Below the pieces are notes generated by a model. That model was not told the DNA's origin. It ran no database searches and was given only the letters and a program-made list of their open reading frames with translations. A stretch of DNA of 64,000 nucleotides from NCBI RefSeq assembly GCF_030272615.1, contig NC_081409.1, positions 646,320,468 through 646,384,467 on the forward strand, in the 5' to 3' direction. Position numbers and translations under genes: made by a program. Source of the DNA: Cryptomeria japonica. Taxonomy: Eukaryota > Streptophyta > Pinopsida > Cupressales > Cupressaceae. Positions 46,471 to 58,639 of this stretch are shown here, one piece after another (position 1 is the first letter of the stretch; every line of letters starts with the position of its first letter).

Positions 46471-47005
46471 CCAAGGACAATATTTTTTGAATCCCCTTAC
46501 ATTAAAATACCACATTCAACCAGATAGTTATAAGCTTGGTAGCACTGGCTCCCCTCCATGACACTCATTTCTATGAGCATACCAAGCTTTGAATTCTTAG
46601 GTCATCACTTCCCAAGAATTTACTATCTCGAATTGAGGAGCATATGAGGGGTTTCTTCGGCATGCGTGTATCACAATGCCCGAGTCAATAAATAGAAGGT
46701 TTTTGGTCTCTAAGAACAAAGGTTTTTAGTCAAGGCATTCGTTCAGGTGCCCATACATGCTACATTTTGCTCCATTAATGAGGCCTCCTAGCCCATAGAG
46801 GTTACGCTCTACAACTTTTCACGTGCCACATGGACATTGAGGGAGACTTACGTCGATATGACACATCAACATTATCGCCTATGAGTTTCCTTATAAATGC
46901 ATTTATTTATAGTGGCTCAGAAGAGCTTGGCCTAAGCCTGTAACCACTTGGGTCATTCCCTCTCACCAATACCCTCTAAAGGTGGTGGTATCCTCATAAA
47001 ATAGT
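46471..47005. other. Unassigned stretch left of element B
   Basis: No coding region recognised. Element B ORF2 similarity stops at about 47006, so this is the sequence that truncated it. It contains a short fold-back around TAAGCTTGGTA/TACCAAGCTTTGA (46530-46590). Confidence 0.4.
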
Positions 47006-49136
47006 TTACAAAATTTCAGACTCAGGGTTTGTATCCTCATGTGGTGTATCCACATTCTCAGTAGTCGGTGCACTATCAATCTGTATCAGTGGAGTAATCG
47101 AAGGTAGTGGTAGGTTATCAGTTACTTTAATGTTTGGTAGTCCACCTACCTTGCCTTTCCCCTTGTCTCTGTCCTTTTGATAGACTTTGAAAGTTTTAGG
47201 TCTTTTCAATTCTTCTTGTTTTTTTCTTCTCAACAAAGAAAATATCCCATCTGTCAGTTGTTTCTTCTGAAATTTCATTAACCCTGCTAGCCATTAGGCT
47301 CACATGTCGATGTCCACTTGCAAAAACTAACCTATTTGCTTCACTGATCAATTCATCAATTTCTTCAACATATTTGACCGGATGTACATCTAGAAGATTC
47401 TCAATTTTAATTTTCTTATCTAGCTCCATAATTGCTAACCTCTTAGCATCTAACCGCCTATACAATTCACTGGGTAAATCATCTACAACTTCTATTAACA
47501 CTTTCTTATATATGTCAAGATGTAGGATGATGCTATTCTCTCTACTTTCTTTCTCTTCATTAGTGAATGTATCATATAATTTGCTCACATTGGATAAGTT
47601 GTCGTCATCAGTTATTTCATTCAGTAAGTTGTCCAATGGTGGTATAACCTACTGCTACTTTTTCTTCTTTGGTGTCAACTTCTTTGTCGTTGGTGTCACT
47701 GCCTATTGTTTCTTCCTTGTTGTTCTTGTTTTCTTCGGGGGAGGAGAGGGTACCGGTGAGGGTTTTCTCTTCCTATCTACTCTTTTGAATTCAGCAGGAA
47801 TTTCACTATCTGACGATGTACCAACCGGTGAGAGATGAGCCTCTGAATATAATCCTTCTAAGTCACTTTCCTTTATTCCAGTGATATTCATGAAATTTTC
47901 TTTTATTTCCTTAACTTGTTTGGATGCACTCCTTATGTATTTTTCTCTTCTCTTTCTCTATTTCAATGTTTGTACATCACTTTCTATTGATTGTGCATTT
48001 CCAAAAACTTTTTCTTCTAGTTCTCTAGGGGCTTCTAATAGGGCTCTGGCATAAGTTTCGATGATGTTTACATCTACCTCATATCCCATTTCTATTACCC
48101 ATACAGTTCTAGGAAGAACTGCCTCCATCCATATCTCATCCTTCTTGATTACAAAACATATTTCCTTTTCATAATTATCTACAATACTTTGTGGTAATCT
48201 TTCTCTTATTTTCATTTTTTCTTTGAATGTTTTGAAGTACTCAGTGATATTGTTATCCTTGTTTGTGCCCATACCTGTGAAGATATCTAACGGTTTTTTG
48301 CCTACCAATATATCAAAACCAAAGTATTTCTTACCAATACTGGGAACCTCTTTTGTAAGATACAACATCAGACATACCAAGAGATTTTCAAAATGAAAAG
48401 TACCTTTCTTGTCTCCTTTGATCTTTTTCAGATTATCTATTAACTCATCCTTTAACCACTCACATAAATCTATCTTTGCATCACTGTTGACCATATCATA
48501 TGCACTTTTAATACAAAGACTGGAAACAGAGTTGAGTCGGTTTGCATGGGTGGCCTTATAACCTAAAATCATACTTATGAATCTAGCATTCACATCTTTT
48601 ACATCATTCACTCTCAAGGATCTGCTATCATAGGTTGCTCCTGTTAATGTCATCACTGTGTTATTAGGAACCTTTTTAGTTTTATCTGGCCTGCTATCGG
48701 TGGAGGGTAAGCCAGTCACTGCCCTAACTACTTCCTTAGTGATTTAACAAACAGAGTCTAGCCAAAAGAATTCACCATGAACTCTGCTAAGCACAATCCT
48801 TACTACCTGCTTAGGAAATTTCGGCATGTCAAGGATTTCCATAAAACCTAAAATTTCAATAACCTTATGTTTGGGTTTCACAATTCCACTTTCATCGCAA
48901 ATAACATTTTTATACATTTTCAATATTTCTTCTGAACCTAATTCCTCAATATGGCAATGAATATAGATTTTAGGATCTTTTGCATATGCAACACCTTTTG
49001 AAATTTTTGAAAAAGCTTCTAGGGAATCATCTTGTTTTTCTATCTCGGGGATAATCTTAAAAACGGGTCTAGGGCGTTTAACTAATTCCACAATAGTAGG
49101 GTTTGCAATAAATTCTGGGGCAGAGGAGGAAGCCAT
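47006..49136 (-). pseudogene. Element B ORF2, unknown function
   Basis: About 710 codons from ATG 49136, in one frame down to about 47200 with stops at 48742, 47956 and near 47640-47700, then a frameshift. The N-terminal region (49136-48000) holds ITKEVVRAVTGLP, then CEWLKDELIDNLKKI, then RERLPQSIVDNYEKEICFV and MEAVLPRTVWVIEMGYEV, matching element A block by block. A basic linker near 47700-47830 (VDRKRKPSPVPSPPPKKTR) looks like a nuclear localisation signal. The helical region after it (47640-47200) also aligns with element A. Function unknown; not a recognisable nuclease, polymerase or envelope protein. Confidence 0.72.
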
Positions 49137-49436
49137 TGATAAATACCTTAATCTGCCTGATAGGTTTGAATGCTTGGAAGAACTTGCTTCACTTCTCGCT
49201 AAGGATGCCTTCGCTTAGAGTTTCACACTCTCTGAAAGTTTGAATGCTCGATGAATGAAAAAGAGGGAAAATCAAAGATTTATAATGTCTTTTCCTTCAG
49301 CAACCGCAATAAATGCTTGCCGGTTAAGTGAAACTTAACACATATGCCGGTAGAGAAGAAGTCCATCTTCTCACCATCAACCGAGGGTAAACTTGCATGA
49401 TTTTCAACTTGTTGCAATACCCCCAAGGGTGACTTT

Positions 49437-50549
49437 TCAGTTGGATGAAAAGTCTCTTGTCAATGGAGTAATACTATGTTCTATCGGTGAAGGAATAGTC
49501 TCATCAACATTCTGATCTATCTTTCTAATCCATTCTCTTAAAAATTCTTGCTTTGTCTCATCAACCTTCTCTTTGCCTTTCAAACTGGATCCTTTATTAT
49601 TTGTCGGTGAAGTATTGCTTCTACAAAATTTTGCAATATGTCCAATCTTGTTACAAGCATAACAAGTCACATTGTTTTTCTAAATAGCCTTTCCATATCC
49701 TATGTCGGTTTGTGTTCTGCATTGATTAGATAAGTACCCAAATATTCCACAAACGTAACATCTTACATTCATTCTGCAGTATTCTGAATTGTGACCAATT
49801 TTGTTGCATTTGGAACATTGACCAGTGGGTGCATTAATGTTCTAATTATTTTTAGATCTACACTAATTTGCTCTATGACCATACTTGTTATAGTTAAAGC
49901 ATTTCCCATTAAATTTGTAGGCACTGGGCTGTCTTACCATTTTATTATGATCATGATTGTTTGCAATACCAGAACTTTCACCAACTTCAAATCCAAGTCC
50001 ATTAGTGTCTCCATTAAGTTTCTGACTTTTCAGCATACCATCAAGTTCTTCTGAACTTTTCTTGAATTTCTCTTTATGTTGATTTGCAATAGCCAACTCA
50101 TTTTCCAAAAATTCCTTTTGTCTCATAAGTTCAGTTTTATCATGTTCCATGTGAATCAAATCTATCTTTAACATATCATTTTCATGACTGAGTCTTATAT
50201 TTTCATTTCCAGCATCATTGAGTCTTCTAGTCAAGTCATCTTCATTCTTCTTTATGTCTTTAATGTCTTTACAAAATCTCATAGTCATGTCTTGCATTTT
50301 GTTCCTCATAGTAATGTTTTCTTGCCTGATCTTGCTTACAAGCTCATTAAGAGTTTCCTTTTAATCATCATTACTCTGCATCTTCTCATGAAGTTTTTTT
50401 TTCTTATTTCTAGCAATAGTGAGATTCTCCTGAAGTCCCCGAATGAATTCTTGTGCAGTCCTCAGATCATCTTCAAGTTTTATATTCTTCAACTTCTCTG
50501 CATCATAGTCCACAAGAGCTCCTTCTAATTGCTTTCTTAAATTCTCCAT
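49437..50549 (-). pseudogene. Element B gag: coiled coil plus CCHC zinc knuckles
   Basis: ATG 50549 was chosen as the first ATG after the primer site. About 370 codons in one frame, stops at 50361, near 49860 and at 49681. The first ~200 residues are a long coiled coil (heptad-like Leu/Lys/Glu, e.g. NLRKQLEGALVDYDAEKLKN). Then come about four CX2CX4HX4C knuckles: one degraded (CFNYNKYGHRAN), QCSKCNKIGHNSEYC, CYVCGIFGYLSNQC with His replaced by Tyr, and CYACNKIGHIAKFC. No capsid-like domain is visible between them. Confidence 0.75.
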
Positions 50550-50606
50550 CTGTACCGGTGTCAGAATCTTCCTCGAGCTATTAGACTTTTGAAAATAGAG
50601 GACCAA

Positions 50607-50618
50607 GCTATGATACCA
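50607..50618 (-). promoter_or_regulatory. Primer binding site of element B (initiator-Met tRNA)
   Basis: TGGTATCATAGC on the minus strand, one base different from TGGTATCAGAGC, two bases after the LTR end. Confidence 0.85.
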
Positions 50619-50620
50619 AT

Positions 50621-51411
50621 TGTTAGGATTGATGATAGTCCACAGATACTAAGAGGGGGGGGGAGTGAATCAATATCTAACCGATGTACATAATCTTTAA
50701 CCTTATTAAGTATTTTACATTCCAAAAGAGTGTACCGGTAAACAAGAATTAATGAAGTAAATATGAATAGTAAAGACAAAATAGAAAGCACACCATAAGA
50801 CAAGATGTTTAACGAGGAAACCCAGTGTGGGAAAAACCTCGGTGGGATTTGTGACCCACAATATTCACTCACTGGCCAATGAATGAATATTACTTAAAAG
50901 AGGGGCCTGCACATGCAAGAAGGCCAAATTCCTAGAGCTCACTTCTCAATCACAAAAAGGAAGTCTCGCTGACTTACAAAATAGATTATGAAAATCTAAT
51001 ATAATGTGCTGCTATAATTTAGCATCTACTATGCCAGGTTCAGTACCGGTTTAAGCTCGTACAATAACCATAAACCCTTATACAAAATCTACCTTAATAT
51101 TCGCTTATCACTTCTACCATCGTATGTCCATCCATCACTATTACAAATGATTTACAAGATCTCATACATATATGAGTCTTATTACAATATGCCTTGTCAG
51201 CTTTACAAAAAGATATTTACAATTCAATACAATAAACAAAACTTTATTCTTGTCGGCAGGGATGTAGGTGAACATTGTTGTCGCTATCGGTGAAGTGTCT
51301 GCCGATGTCGGTGCCGGTGCCTGAAGATATCCACAAGGTTGCCTGTAAGTTGCCATCAATGACGACACCTTCAATCACCTTCAATTCTCATTGGAGTGTG
51401 CAATGCCAACA
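50621..51411 (-). repeat. 5' LTR of element B
   Basis: 791 bp; plus-strand ends TGTTAGGATTGATG and GCAATGCCAACA. Includes GAGGGGGGGGGAGTGAATC (50653-50671) and the fold-back AACGAGGAAACCC...GGGAAAAACC (50810-50840). Clearly related to the solo LTR at 52091-52894. Confidence 0.85.
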
Positions 51412-52085
51412 ACTTCAAATTTCAATTTCATACATTCATAGATATAATTCATTGAAACAATAAAAAATATCACTATCAAGTATCATATCAAACATAAAAA
51501 TATTTAAATAAGCAAAGGCTGCAAGTTTCAACAAAATGAAAAGTTGAAGACTTAAAGTATCCTATCATATATCAAGATTCAATTATCATATAATATCTAT
51601 CATATAATGTTAGAAGACTCAAAGTCTTAAACTTCAAAGTCAAAATGAAAACAAAAATAGTATGTTGTTGCACCTAATCTTATATTGCAATGATATTTAT
51701 TATTAAATTTATCACTATCACTTTCATTAAAATAAAAAATTTAATAATAAATATCACTGCAAGAAAAAAAAATATTTATAAAAAAATTATTTTTTAAATG
51801 CCTTTGCAACAATCCATCCCAGAGATGATGGGGGGACTATTTGGTCGTCCCCAGTCGTCTCGAGATGGTCGACGGTCTCTGACAAAATCGTTGACCGTAA
51901 ATTCGAGTTTTTGAGACAATTTCTAATAATTTTACTAGATCAGAGATGACTTGGAAATGTTTTTAGCCATCCCCCGTCCCCGAAAACCATTTTTGTTCCC
52001 ACAATGTGTGCCTTTAGGGTGGAAACATGTTTCTGGATAACACTAGAAGAAAGAGCTTGTATTGTTACTTTTATTTTCTGGATTT
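51412..52085. other. AT-rich stretch with a fold-back and a hAT-like fragment
   Basis: Two 26-base arms with one mismatch form an inverted repeat: TTGCAATGATATTTATTATT at the left (51685-51710) and its complement at 51737-51762, separated by 26 bases. At about 51810-51995, GGGGGGACTATTTGGTCG and CGTCCCC/GTCCCCGAAA words resemble the right end of the hAT-like insert in element A, suggesting a degraded relative. No gene. Confidence 0.55.
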
Positions 52086-52090
52086 CAACT

Positions 52091-52894
52091 TGTTAGGATT
52101 CCCATAGATACTGAGAGGGGGGGTGAATCAGTATCTAACCAGTGATTTGAATTTCTTAACTTAAAACATGTAGAGCATATTAATACTATGTACCGGTAAA
52201 TAGAAAGTAATGCAATAAATAGAGATAAAAACAACCACATGAAAAACACACCATAACACAAAGATTTAACGAGGAAACCCAGTGTAGGAATAACCTCAGT
52301 GGGATTTGTGACCCACAATATTCACTTACTGGCCAATAAGAGAATATTATTGCTACAAGAGGGGCCTGCACGTGCAGGAAGGCCAAGTGTCTAGAGCTCA
52401 GTGCTCAAATACAAATAGGAAGTCTCACTGACTTACAAAATGGATTATATAAATCCAGTGTCTTGTACTGCTTCAAAGTAGCATCTATAATGCCAGATCT
52501 AGTACCGGTTTCTGCTCTACTTCTTACATAAACCCTTAACCTATATTTCGCATAATAGGTCTGCCTTATTTTGCCTAATTATATTCCTCTTTCTTTTACA
52601 CAAAATGTTCTACAATGATCTCTCTTATATAAGAGTCATTTTACAACTTGCCAAGTCGGCTTACAATGATTTTACAATAATAAACAAAATATATAAACAA
52701 CAAAATTCTTGTCGGCCTCTGTGCCGGTATGCTTCCTTTCATTGTCGATGCTGGTGGTCTGAGTGCCAGTGTAGAATCTGAGCTTGCTAGTGCCGGTGGA
52801 ATTCTTTGTCGGTGTCATAGGATTGTAAGGTTGCCATCAATGACAAAACCTTCAATCACCTACAATGTCTCATTGGAGTGTGAATATGCCGACA
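52091..52894 (-). repeat. Solo LTR of the element B family
   Basis: 804 bp with plus-strand ends TGTTAGGATTCCC and ATATGCCGACA, flanked by perfect 5-bp duplications CAACT (52086-52090 and 52895-52899). It shares the G-run motif and the AACGAGGAAACCC module with the LTR at 50621. Confidence 0.9.
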
Positions 52895-52899
52895 CAACT

Positions 52900-54660
52900 A
52901 TGTAAAAAAATTTGCATCAAGGTTTCAGATCATACTCAATGATCCATCATTCTCACAACTCTCTCATCCTAATGATGCATCATTGAGGAAGATCCTAAAC
53001 ATGGATGCAAAAAAATTACACAGTTGAAATCCAAAAAACAAAAGCAAGAATTGTGATGGATTGTGGAAGAGCTTGTATATTCTGAAATAGGTGGTTGAAA
53101 CATAATGGCACTTATGAAGATATCCTTAATTAGTAAAAATATAGTTTGAAGGTTGACAATATGATTAACCAATGACCACCTTTCTAACTAAAATTAATGA
53201 TAGCACATCCTACTTGGAAAAGCACATCAAGATAAACCAAATATGTTCGTTTTCATACCATAAACTATTTGATCTCATAAAAGTTATTAAAATCTTTGAT
53301 TGTTTATTTTATTCATTCACTGGTTTAGGTACGTGTATACCTAAAATTAGGTACTGGTATAGGTACTTATATACATGAAATTAGGTTTAACACACTGCTT
53401 CTCATGCATCTTTAGATTTGTCGTATAATATTGTGTAGAAAAGAGGTATGAGCTGCAGGTTTTTATTAACTTGGTATGTGCGGCTCTCCCTATATGGAAT
53501 GTTTGGAATTGTTGAAGCTTAAGCTTGAGAGCTACAAAATTTAAATTAATTCGGCGCTTATTTCAATACACCCATTAAAATTTATACATGTGTACAATTT
53601 CAAAGCATAATATGAAAGAAATGAGCCTAAAGATATTGGGTAAGATTGATAGTTATAATTTTTACCTAATTTACAAATTAAATTTATCTTTATAAAAATA
53701 TTATTAGTTCCTACCAAGGCAGGATATTATTGCATTCATTAAATTTAATTTTTTAATTAGCTTAACCAATTAGTATACATAATTAAAAATTTAAATATTT
53801 TTTTATAGTTTATAAGTAATTTTATTTAATAATTTTAAAAAAAAACATTTATCTCTTTTTTTATTGGCTTATGCAATGTAAAAAATTAAACATGACAAGA
53901 TTAATAAAAAAATTAAGACAATACAAATCAAATCAAAAAGTACAGAAGTAAAGGCAAAAAAATTATTAGGTAGTACAAAGAACAAAGATTTATAATATTT
54001 ACAGCGAAGGTGTTTCTTCATTTGAGATGAGCAAGCTGAATTTGCAAATCAAGGGTTCATAACATCCCATAGACATGCAAGACGATCCAAGCCTTTGTCA
54101 CAATTAGATTCTGTATTTTTTTCTTTCATTCTGACGCTATGTTTTGAACAATAATCCACTTGCGACCTTGACAGTACTATCAATAGTAGTCCACCCAACA
54201 TTTTACCATTCAAAAGCAATCAGGAGCATACCAATTTTGGAATTTGAGAAATAAATGAATTAAGTGGCCAATTTGTTGTTTGTCCAGCAAACACTTTCAT
54301 CATCAAATGGACAAATGGTCATCGTTATTAAATTTGTACATCTAAGAAAAATAGAAAGAAAAACATGAATACTGATAAAACAAGAAAACTGTGACATGTA
54401 TATTAATCATCCACTATGCGTAATAATTGCAACCATCTCAAAAAATGGCACATACACGTTAATTATGACTACCTACAACTATTGTTTAAATCGTGAAACT
54501 GCCATACTGATCAAATTATTCATAGAGAAATGATTATATTCATGTAAATTGGTCATGAAGAGTTTCTCCATCATAAGAATGATAAGTAGATAGTTTCTCC
54601 TTCTGAAGAGTCATATGATATGAGAAATACAAGTTATTAAATAAATACCTATATCTTTTT
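52900..54660. other. AT-rich intergenic stretch, no gene seen
   Basis: No supported coding sequence. ATACCTAAAATTAGGTA-like words near 53335-53385 (GGTACGTGTATACCTAAAATTAGG and a near copy) form a small duplicated motif. Otherwise featureless. Confidence 0.55.
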
Positions 54661-54841
54661 AACATCTCTCTCTATTTATCTCTCCATCTCCCTCTCCTCC
54701 TCTCCCTATCCATCTACATCCCCATATCTATCTCTGTATCTATATTCCTCACTATCTCTGTCCTCTATCTCAATCTCCTTACCTCTCCCTACATCTCTCT
54801 CCCTATCATCTCCCTATCACTCAATATTTCTCTCTCTAATC

Positions 54842-54927
<86 letters not shown>
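54661..54927. repeat. CT-rich tract and (CT)n(GT)n microsatellite
   Basis: A pyrimidine-rich degenerate tract (ATCTCTCTCTC, ATCTCCCTAT words, 54661-54844) runs into about 22 CT repeats (54845-54888) and about 19-20 GT repeats (54889-54927). The GT run stops exactly at the TG of the next LTR. Confidence 0.95.
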
Positions 54928-54930
<3 letters not shown>

Positions 54931-57270
54931 TAAACACAATGTACCATTGAGAGGGGGGTGAATCAGTGATTCTCAAACTTTTCCCTTTAACTATCCTATG
55001 TGAGTATACCGGTTAATAGATCCAACTGAATGCATACTTACCGGTTAGATGGGAGACTAACACAAATGCACTCACACATAAAGGGGACATCACATAACAC
55101 TAGCATATACGAGGAAAACCCAAGATGGGAAAAATGTCGGTGAGAAATGTTGCTAGAGTCTACAGCTCCAATCCAACCTCACAATGAGTCTATGATTATG
55201 ATGTTTAGGGCACCAACCCAAGGAGCACCAACCCCTGATTTAGGGCACCAACCCAAGGAGCTACAACCCCTACACCGAGCTCCAACTCAGTGATTATAAA
55301 AACCTATTTTGATACAAAAGTAATATTCTTGTTACAAAAGAACTTTGTAACTCTCAAGTATGTCACTCCACCAATTCTCCTCTCTATAGATCTCGGTCGG
55401 TTCTTTGTTCACATTTTCTCAGCAGCAACCTTATCTCCTGTTGCAATCCACTCTTTGTTGCACCTTGCTCTCTGCTGCACCCTTGTCGGTTCAACTTCTT
55501 CTCCTTATCTATCAGTTTCACTCTTTGTTGGTTTTGCACTCTATCGGTTCTCTCTTCTCTTTTGCTACATTGTTTCTCTCCACCGGTACTACACTCTATC
55601 CGTTCTATGCTTGCCTTCTCTGTAGTCTTCTGCACTTCTTCTCTACTGGTTTGACTTATGCCGCAACACTCCTCTGTTAGACTCAACGGCTGACTGTCAA
55701 TAGCCTCAATGATGTCGGTTGAGCACTTCAACCCTATTCTTCCTCACACTTAGTCTCTTCTTCTTCTTCTTCTTGATGAGCACTTGACTGATTTCACCCC
55801 TTCAGCAACAATACTCTCTCATCCAGCAACAACCTCCATCGATTTTGGCTTGTGTATTTATAAATTGGTTTTCTTGCCAAAAGCCAATTCAAATTTTGGG
55901 CAGTTAGGGTTTCCTCATCGACCTCCAGGAAAACCAAATTCAATCAACTATCATCGTATCTGATCACCTTGATTGATGAACTACAATACATCAATCAACC
56001 CCACCATTATCGTGCCTTCTAGAATATGCCTTCTATTTTTAGCATCCTGCTCTTAACCTGTCAGTGGATTTCTTGGTTGATCACAAAAAATAGTTTTGTG
56101 GTTTCTTTCACCTTCCTCGATCTTCTCAACCAGTCTGTGTTGGATCTCTATTGTTTGTTTGACCTTGAGCTGCAAACCTCTATTGTGGATCCCATGAATC
56201 ACGCAGTCAATATAAATGTCGACCTGTCACCATCTACCTCACCACTTGGCACTTCACCGACTCAACATGTTGCCCTATGTATGCACGTGACATCACCTCC
56301 ATGTGGCCCCTGTGTCGGCATCTACCTCTGCTAGGTCATCTATTCTAGTATGGATGAGATCACCTACCAACTCCATTACCAAGTTCATCAATCGGTTTAC
56401 TAACCCTGCCGGTTAAACCCTTAACCGGTCTATCATCAACCTTATACTCTGCTTCTCTTTCGGTGGAACACTCAACTCGTCATTACTCTTGTTAACCTTC
56501 CTTATGCAAATCCTTATCAGATGGAAGCCTTTTGCATTTGCACTTTGTTAGCATTACCGGTGGACATAAATATCAATAAACACCTTGATGAAACCATGTC
56601 ATCAACCTTCAATTGTTTCCATCTGAGGCATGTGCATACCGGTTGCACTCTCTATTTGCAGTTGCTCACCCTTGTCTTTTTCATCAATCAGAGCAGACAT
56701 CATCTCAAATGGTTTGTCAAAGTGACAAACCCATCACACATTATCTGTCCCCACAACTCATCATGCCTTCTCTGTTGGCCCAGTGCATATTCCTAATTTA
56801 ATGCACTTCAGGCATCTTTTTGATTCACTAGTAGATTTGGTGTGAGCCTTTGATTACCTACCTTTAACTCTTTTGTCTTCTCTCATAGAAATATGATGCA
56901 CACTTTGCATAATAGGAGATAAGCTCCACTTACCGGTTGTAGTGGATCCTTGTCATCTGCATCCTGCAATGGACTCATGTGGTTTCCCTATTTCTGCAAC
57001 ATATCTTCAAACAACCACATGTGATTTGGTGTGGGGCACACTCACTATCAGTCATCTCTTCACATGGTGACTGCATCTTTATCCGATGGGAGTCCTGACG
57101 TTCAGCATCCACACAACATACCGGTGACCTGTACATCCCTCTCCTTCAGTGTTGATGTGATTTAGATAACATTTCACCTCTCCATTACAAGCAATAACTC
57201 AACATATTGCTCATCATGCTTGTACACTGGTCATAAGCTTGCCAGTTGGCAGCTACTCACTGTCAACAAA
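54928..57270 (-). repeat. Long LTR (H-like family), right boundary uncertain
   Basis: The left end TGATAAACACAATG is the complement of a ...GTTTATCA terminus, as in solo LTR H. It is followed by GAGAGGGGGGTGAATCAGTG (54950) and ACGAGGAAAACCC (55109), the same order as in the other LTRs read from their 3' ends. Repeats of GGGCACCAACCCAAGGAGC occur near 55207-55265. The right end is placed at CACTGTCAACA (TGTTGACAGTG start on the minus strand); no target duplication was found. No coding region inside is credible. Confidence 0.5.
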
Positions 57271-57331
57271 ATACTCACCAATTGACGTCCTTTCCTTACT
57301 GGTGATAGATGTATCGATAATGTATCCATTT

Positions 57332-58110
57332 TGTATATGGTGAAAATGGATAACAATAATAACAATATTGAAAGGCTAAATGAATTCAACCACAAAACCC
57401 TAGCCTAACAATCAACAAAGATCCACCATAACATATGAAGATTACCTAAGACAATGCAAATCAAACAAAATCACAAAGATTATACCATCACATGTCCAAT
57501 AGGGTTTTGATCTCCATTCTTCCTATCTCCATTGATCTTGCTTGATATATTTGCTCTCAGATTTTATGTGTACAAGAGCTCAACAAAGAACGGAATGTGG
57601 TTGCAAGTAGGATCGTAGTGTAGTCAAAATGATCATTAGCATGAGTGATTAGGCATTAGGGTTTGACAATGAAGAAGGCATCTCCTTAAATAGAAGACAC
57701 AATATGAAATGGAGGAATAAGATTGAGAGGTGTAAAAAGAGAGGTCGGCTAGGATTAGAGGGTAGGTAAAAGAAATACCAAAATAATGAAAGAGGTAGGC
57801 AGTGTAGGAATTAAGAGATGAATGACATGTGTCATGTGTAGAAAAGGTTAATAAATTAATTAAATAAATAAAGATTTATTTAATTAATAGAAGAAATAGG
57901 ATAATTAAATAAATAAAATATTTATTTAATTTAGAAAAGGATAATTTAAATAAATAAATGTATTTATTTAAATGAGAAATAAGGCTAGAAGAGGATAAAT
58001 GAATTAATTAAATAAATAAAGATTTATTTAATTAATAGAAGAATTAGGCTTAGATAATTAAATAAATAAAATATTTATTTAATTAGACTGGACAATTTTA
58101 GGTGTCTACA
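57332..58110 (-). repeat. 3' LTR of element F
   Basis: Starts (minus) TGTAGACACCTAAAATTG right after the polypurine tract. The far end is probably TGTATATGGTG on the plus strand (57332; 57321 is an alternative). The first 260 bases (57845-58090) contain at least five AT palindromes such as AATTAAATAAATAAAGATTTATTTAATT, arranged as two related blocks. Confidence 0.7.
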
Positions 58111-58124
58111 TTTTGCCCCTCTTT
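58111..58124 (-). promoter_or_regulatory. Polypurine tract of element F
   Basis: AAAGAGGGGCAAAA on the minus strand abuts TGTAGACACC. Same tract as at 36467-36480. Confidence 0.85.
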
Positions 58125-58639
58125 GAGACAATGCGGCTTGTCGCGTTGTTTCAAAGAAGATAAGATGAACTGATACAGAGTTGCCCTAGAATGGGAATGA
58201 TATGCCCCCTCGAGAGATTGGATGAAAATGTCTGAAAAGATTGCAGACAATCTCTCGATAAGAAAGACAAGATAGAATGGATTGACTGGATAAAGTGACA
58301 GAGTCACGGGATAACGAAGACTGACTCAGAAAATGAAGGCGAGGGCTAGGGTAGGCTATAAGATAGACCACGGGAAAAAGACATCCTCATTGTCATCTAC
58401 ACCCTCACAAGATCACAGTGCAGAGCAAGAAAAAGAGCAGCAGCAGTCAGTAGCGATGGCTTTTGTACATAGATTTGATCGTGTTTGCCGATTTCAGAGA
58501 CCAGCAGAGGCAGGAGAGCTGGTAAGTACCACCAAACCTCCTCGTAATTTGACACATTTGCTTTTGTCATAAATGCATGTCGAATAGAGCAATAAATATG
58601 CTTAGAAGTAGGGTGCAAAAAATGCAAAAATTGAGAAAC

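Larger units (their letters stand above)
47006..51411 (-). mobile_element. Element B: second pol-less gag + ORF2 element (5' half)
   Basis: Minus-strand element with 5' LTR (50621-51411), initiator-Met primer site (50607-50618), coiled-coil/CCHC gag (49437-50549) and ORF2 (47006-49136). Order and protein similarity match element A; no pol domain lies between gag and ORF2 or after it. The 3' end is missing: ORF2 breaks off near 47006 into unrelated sequence. Gag stays in one frame with a few stops, and ORF2 has one frameshift. Confidence 0.78.
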
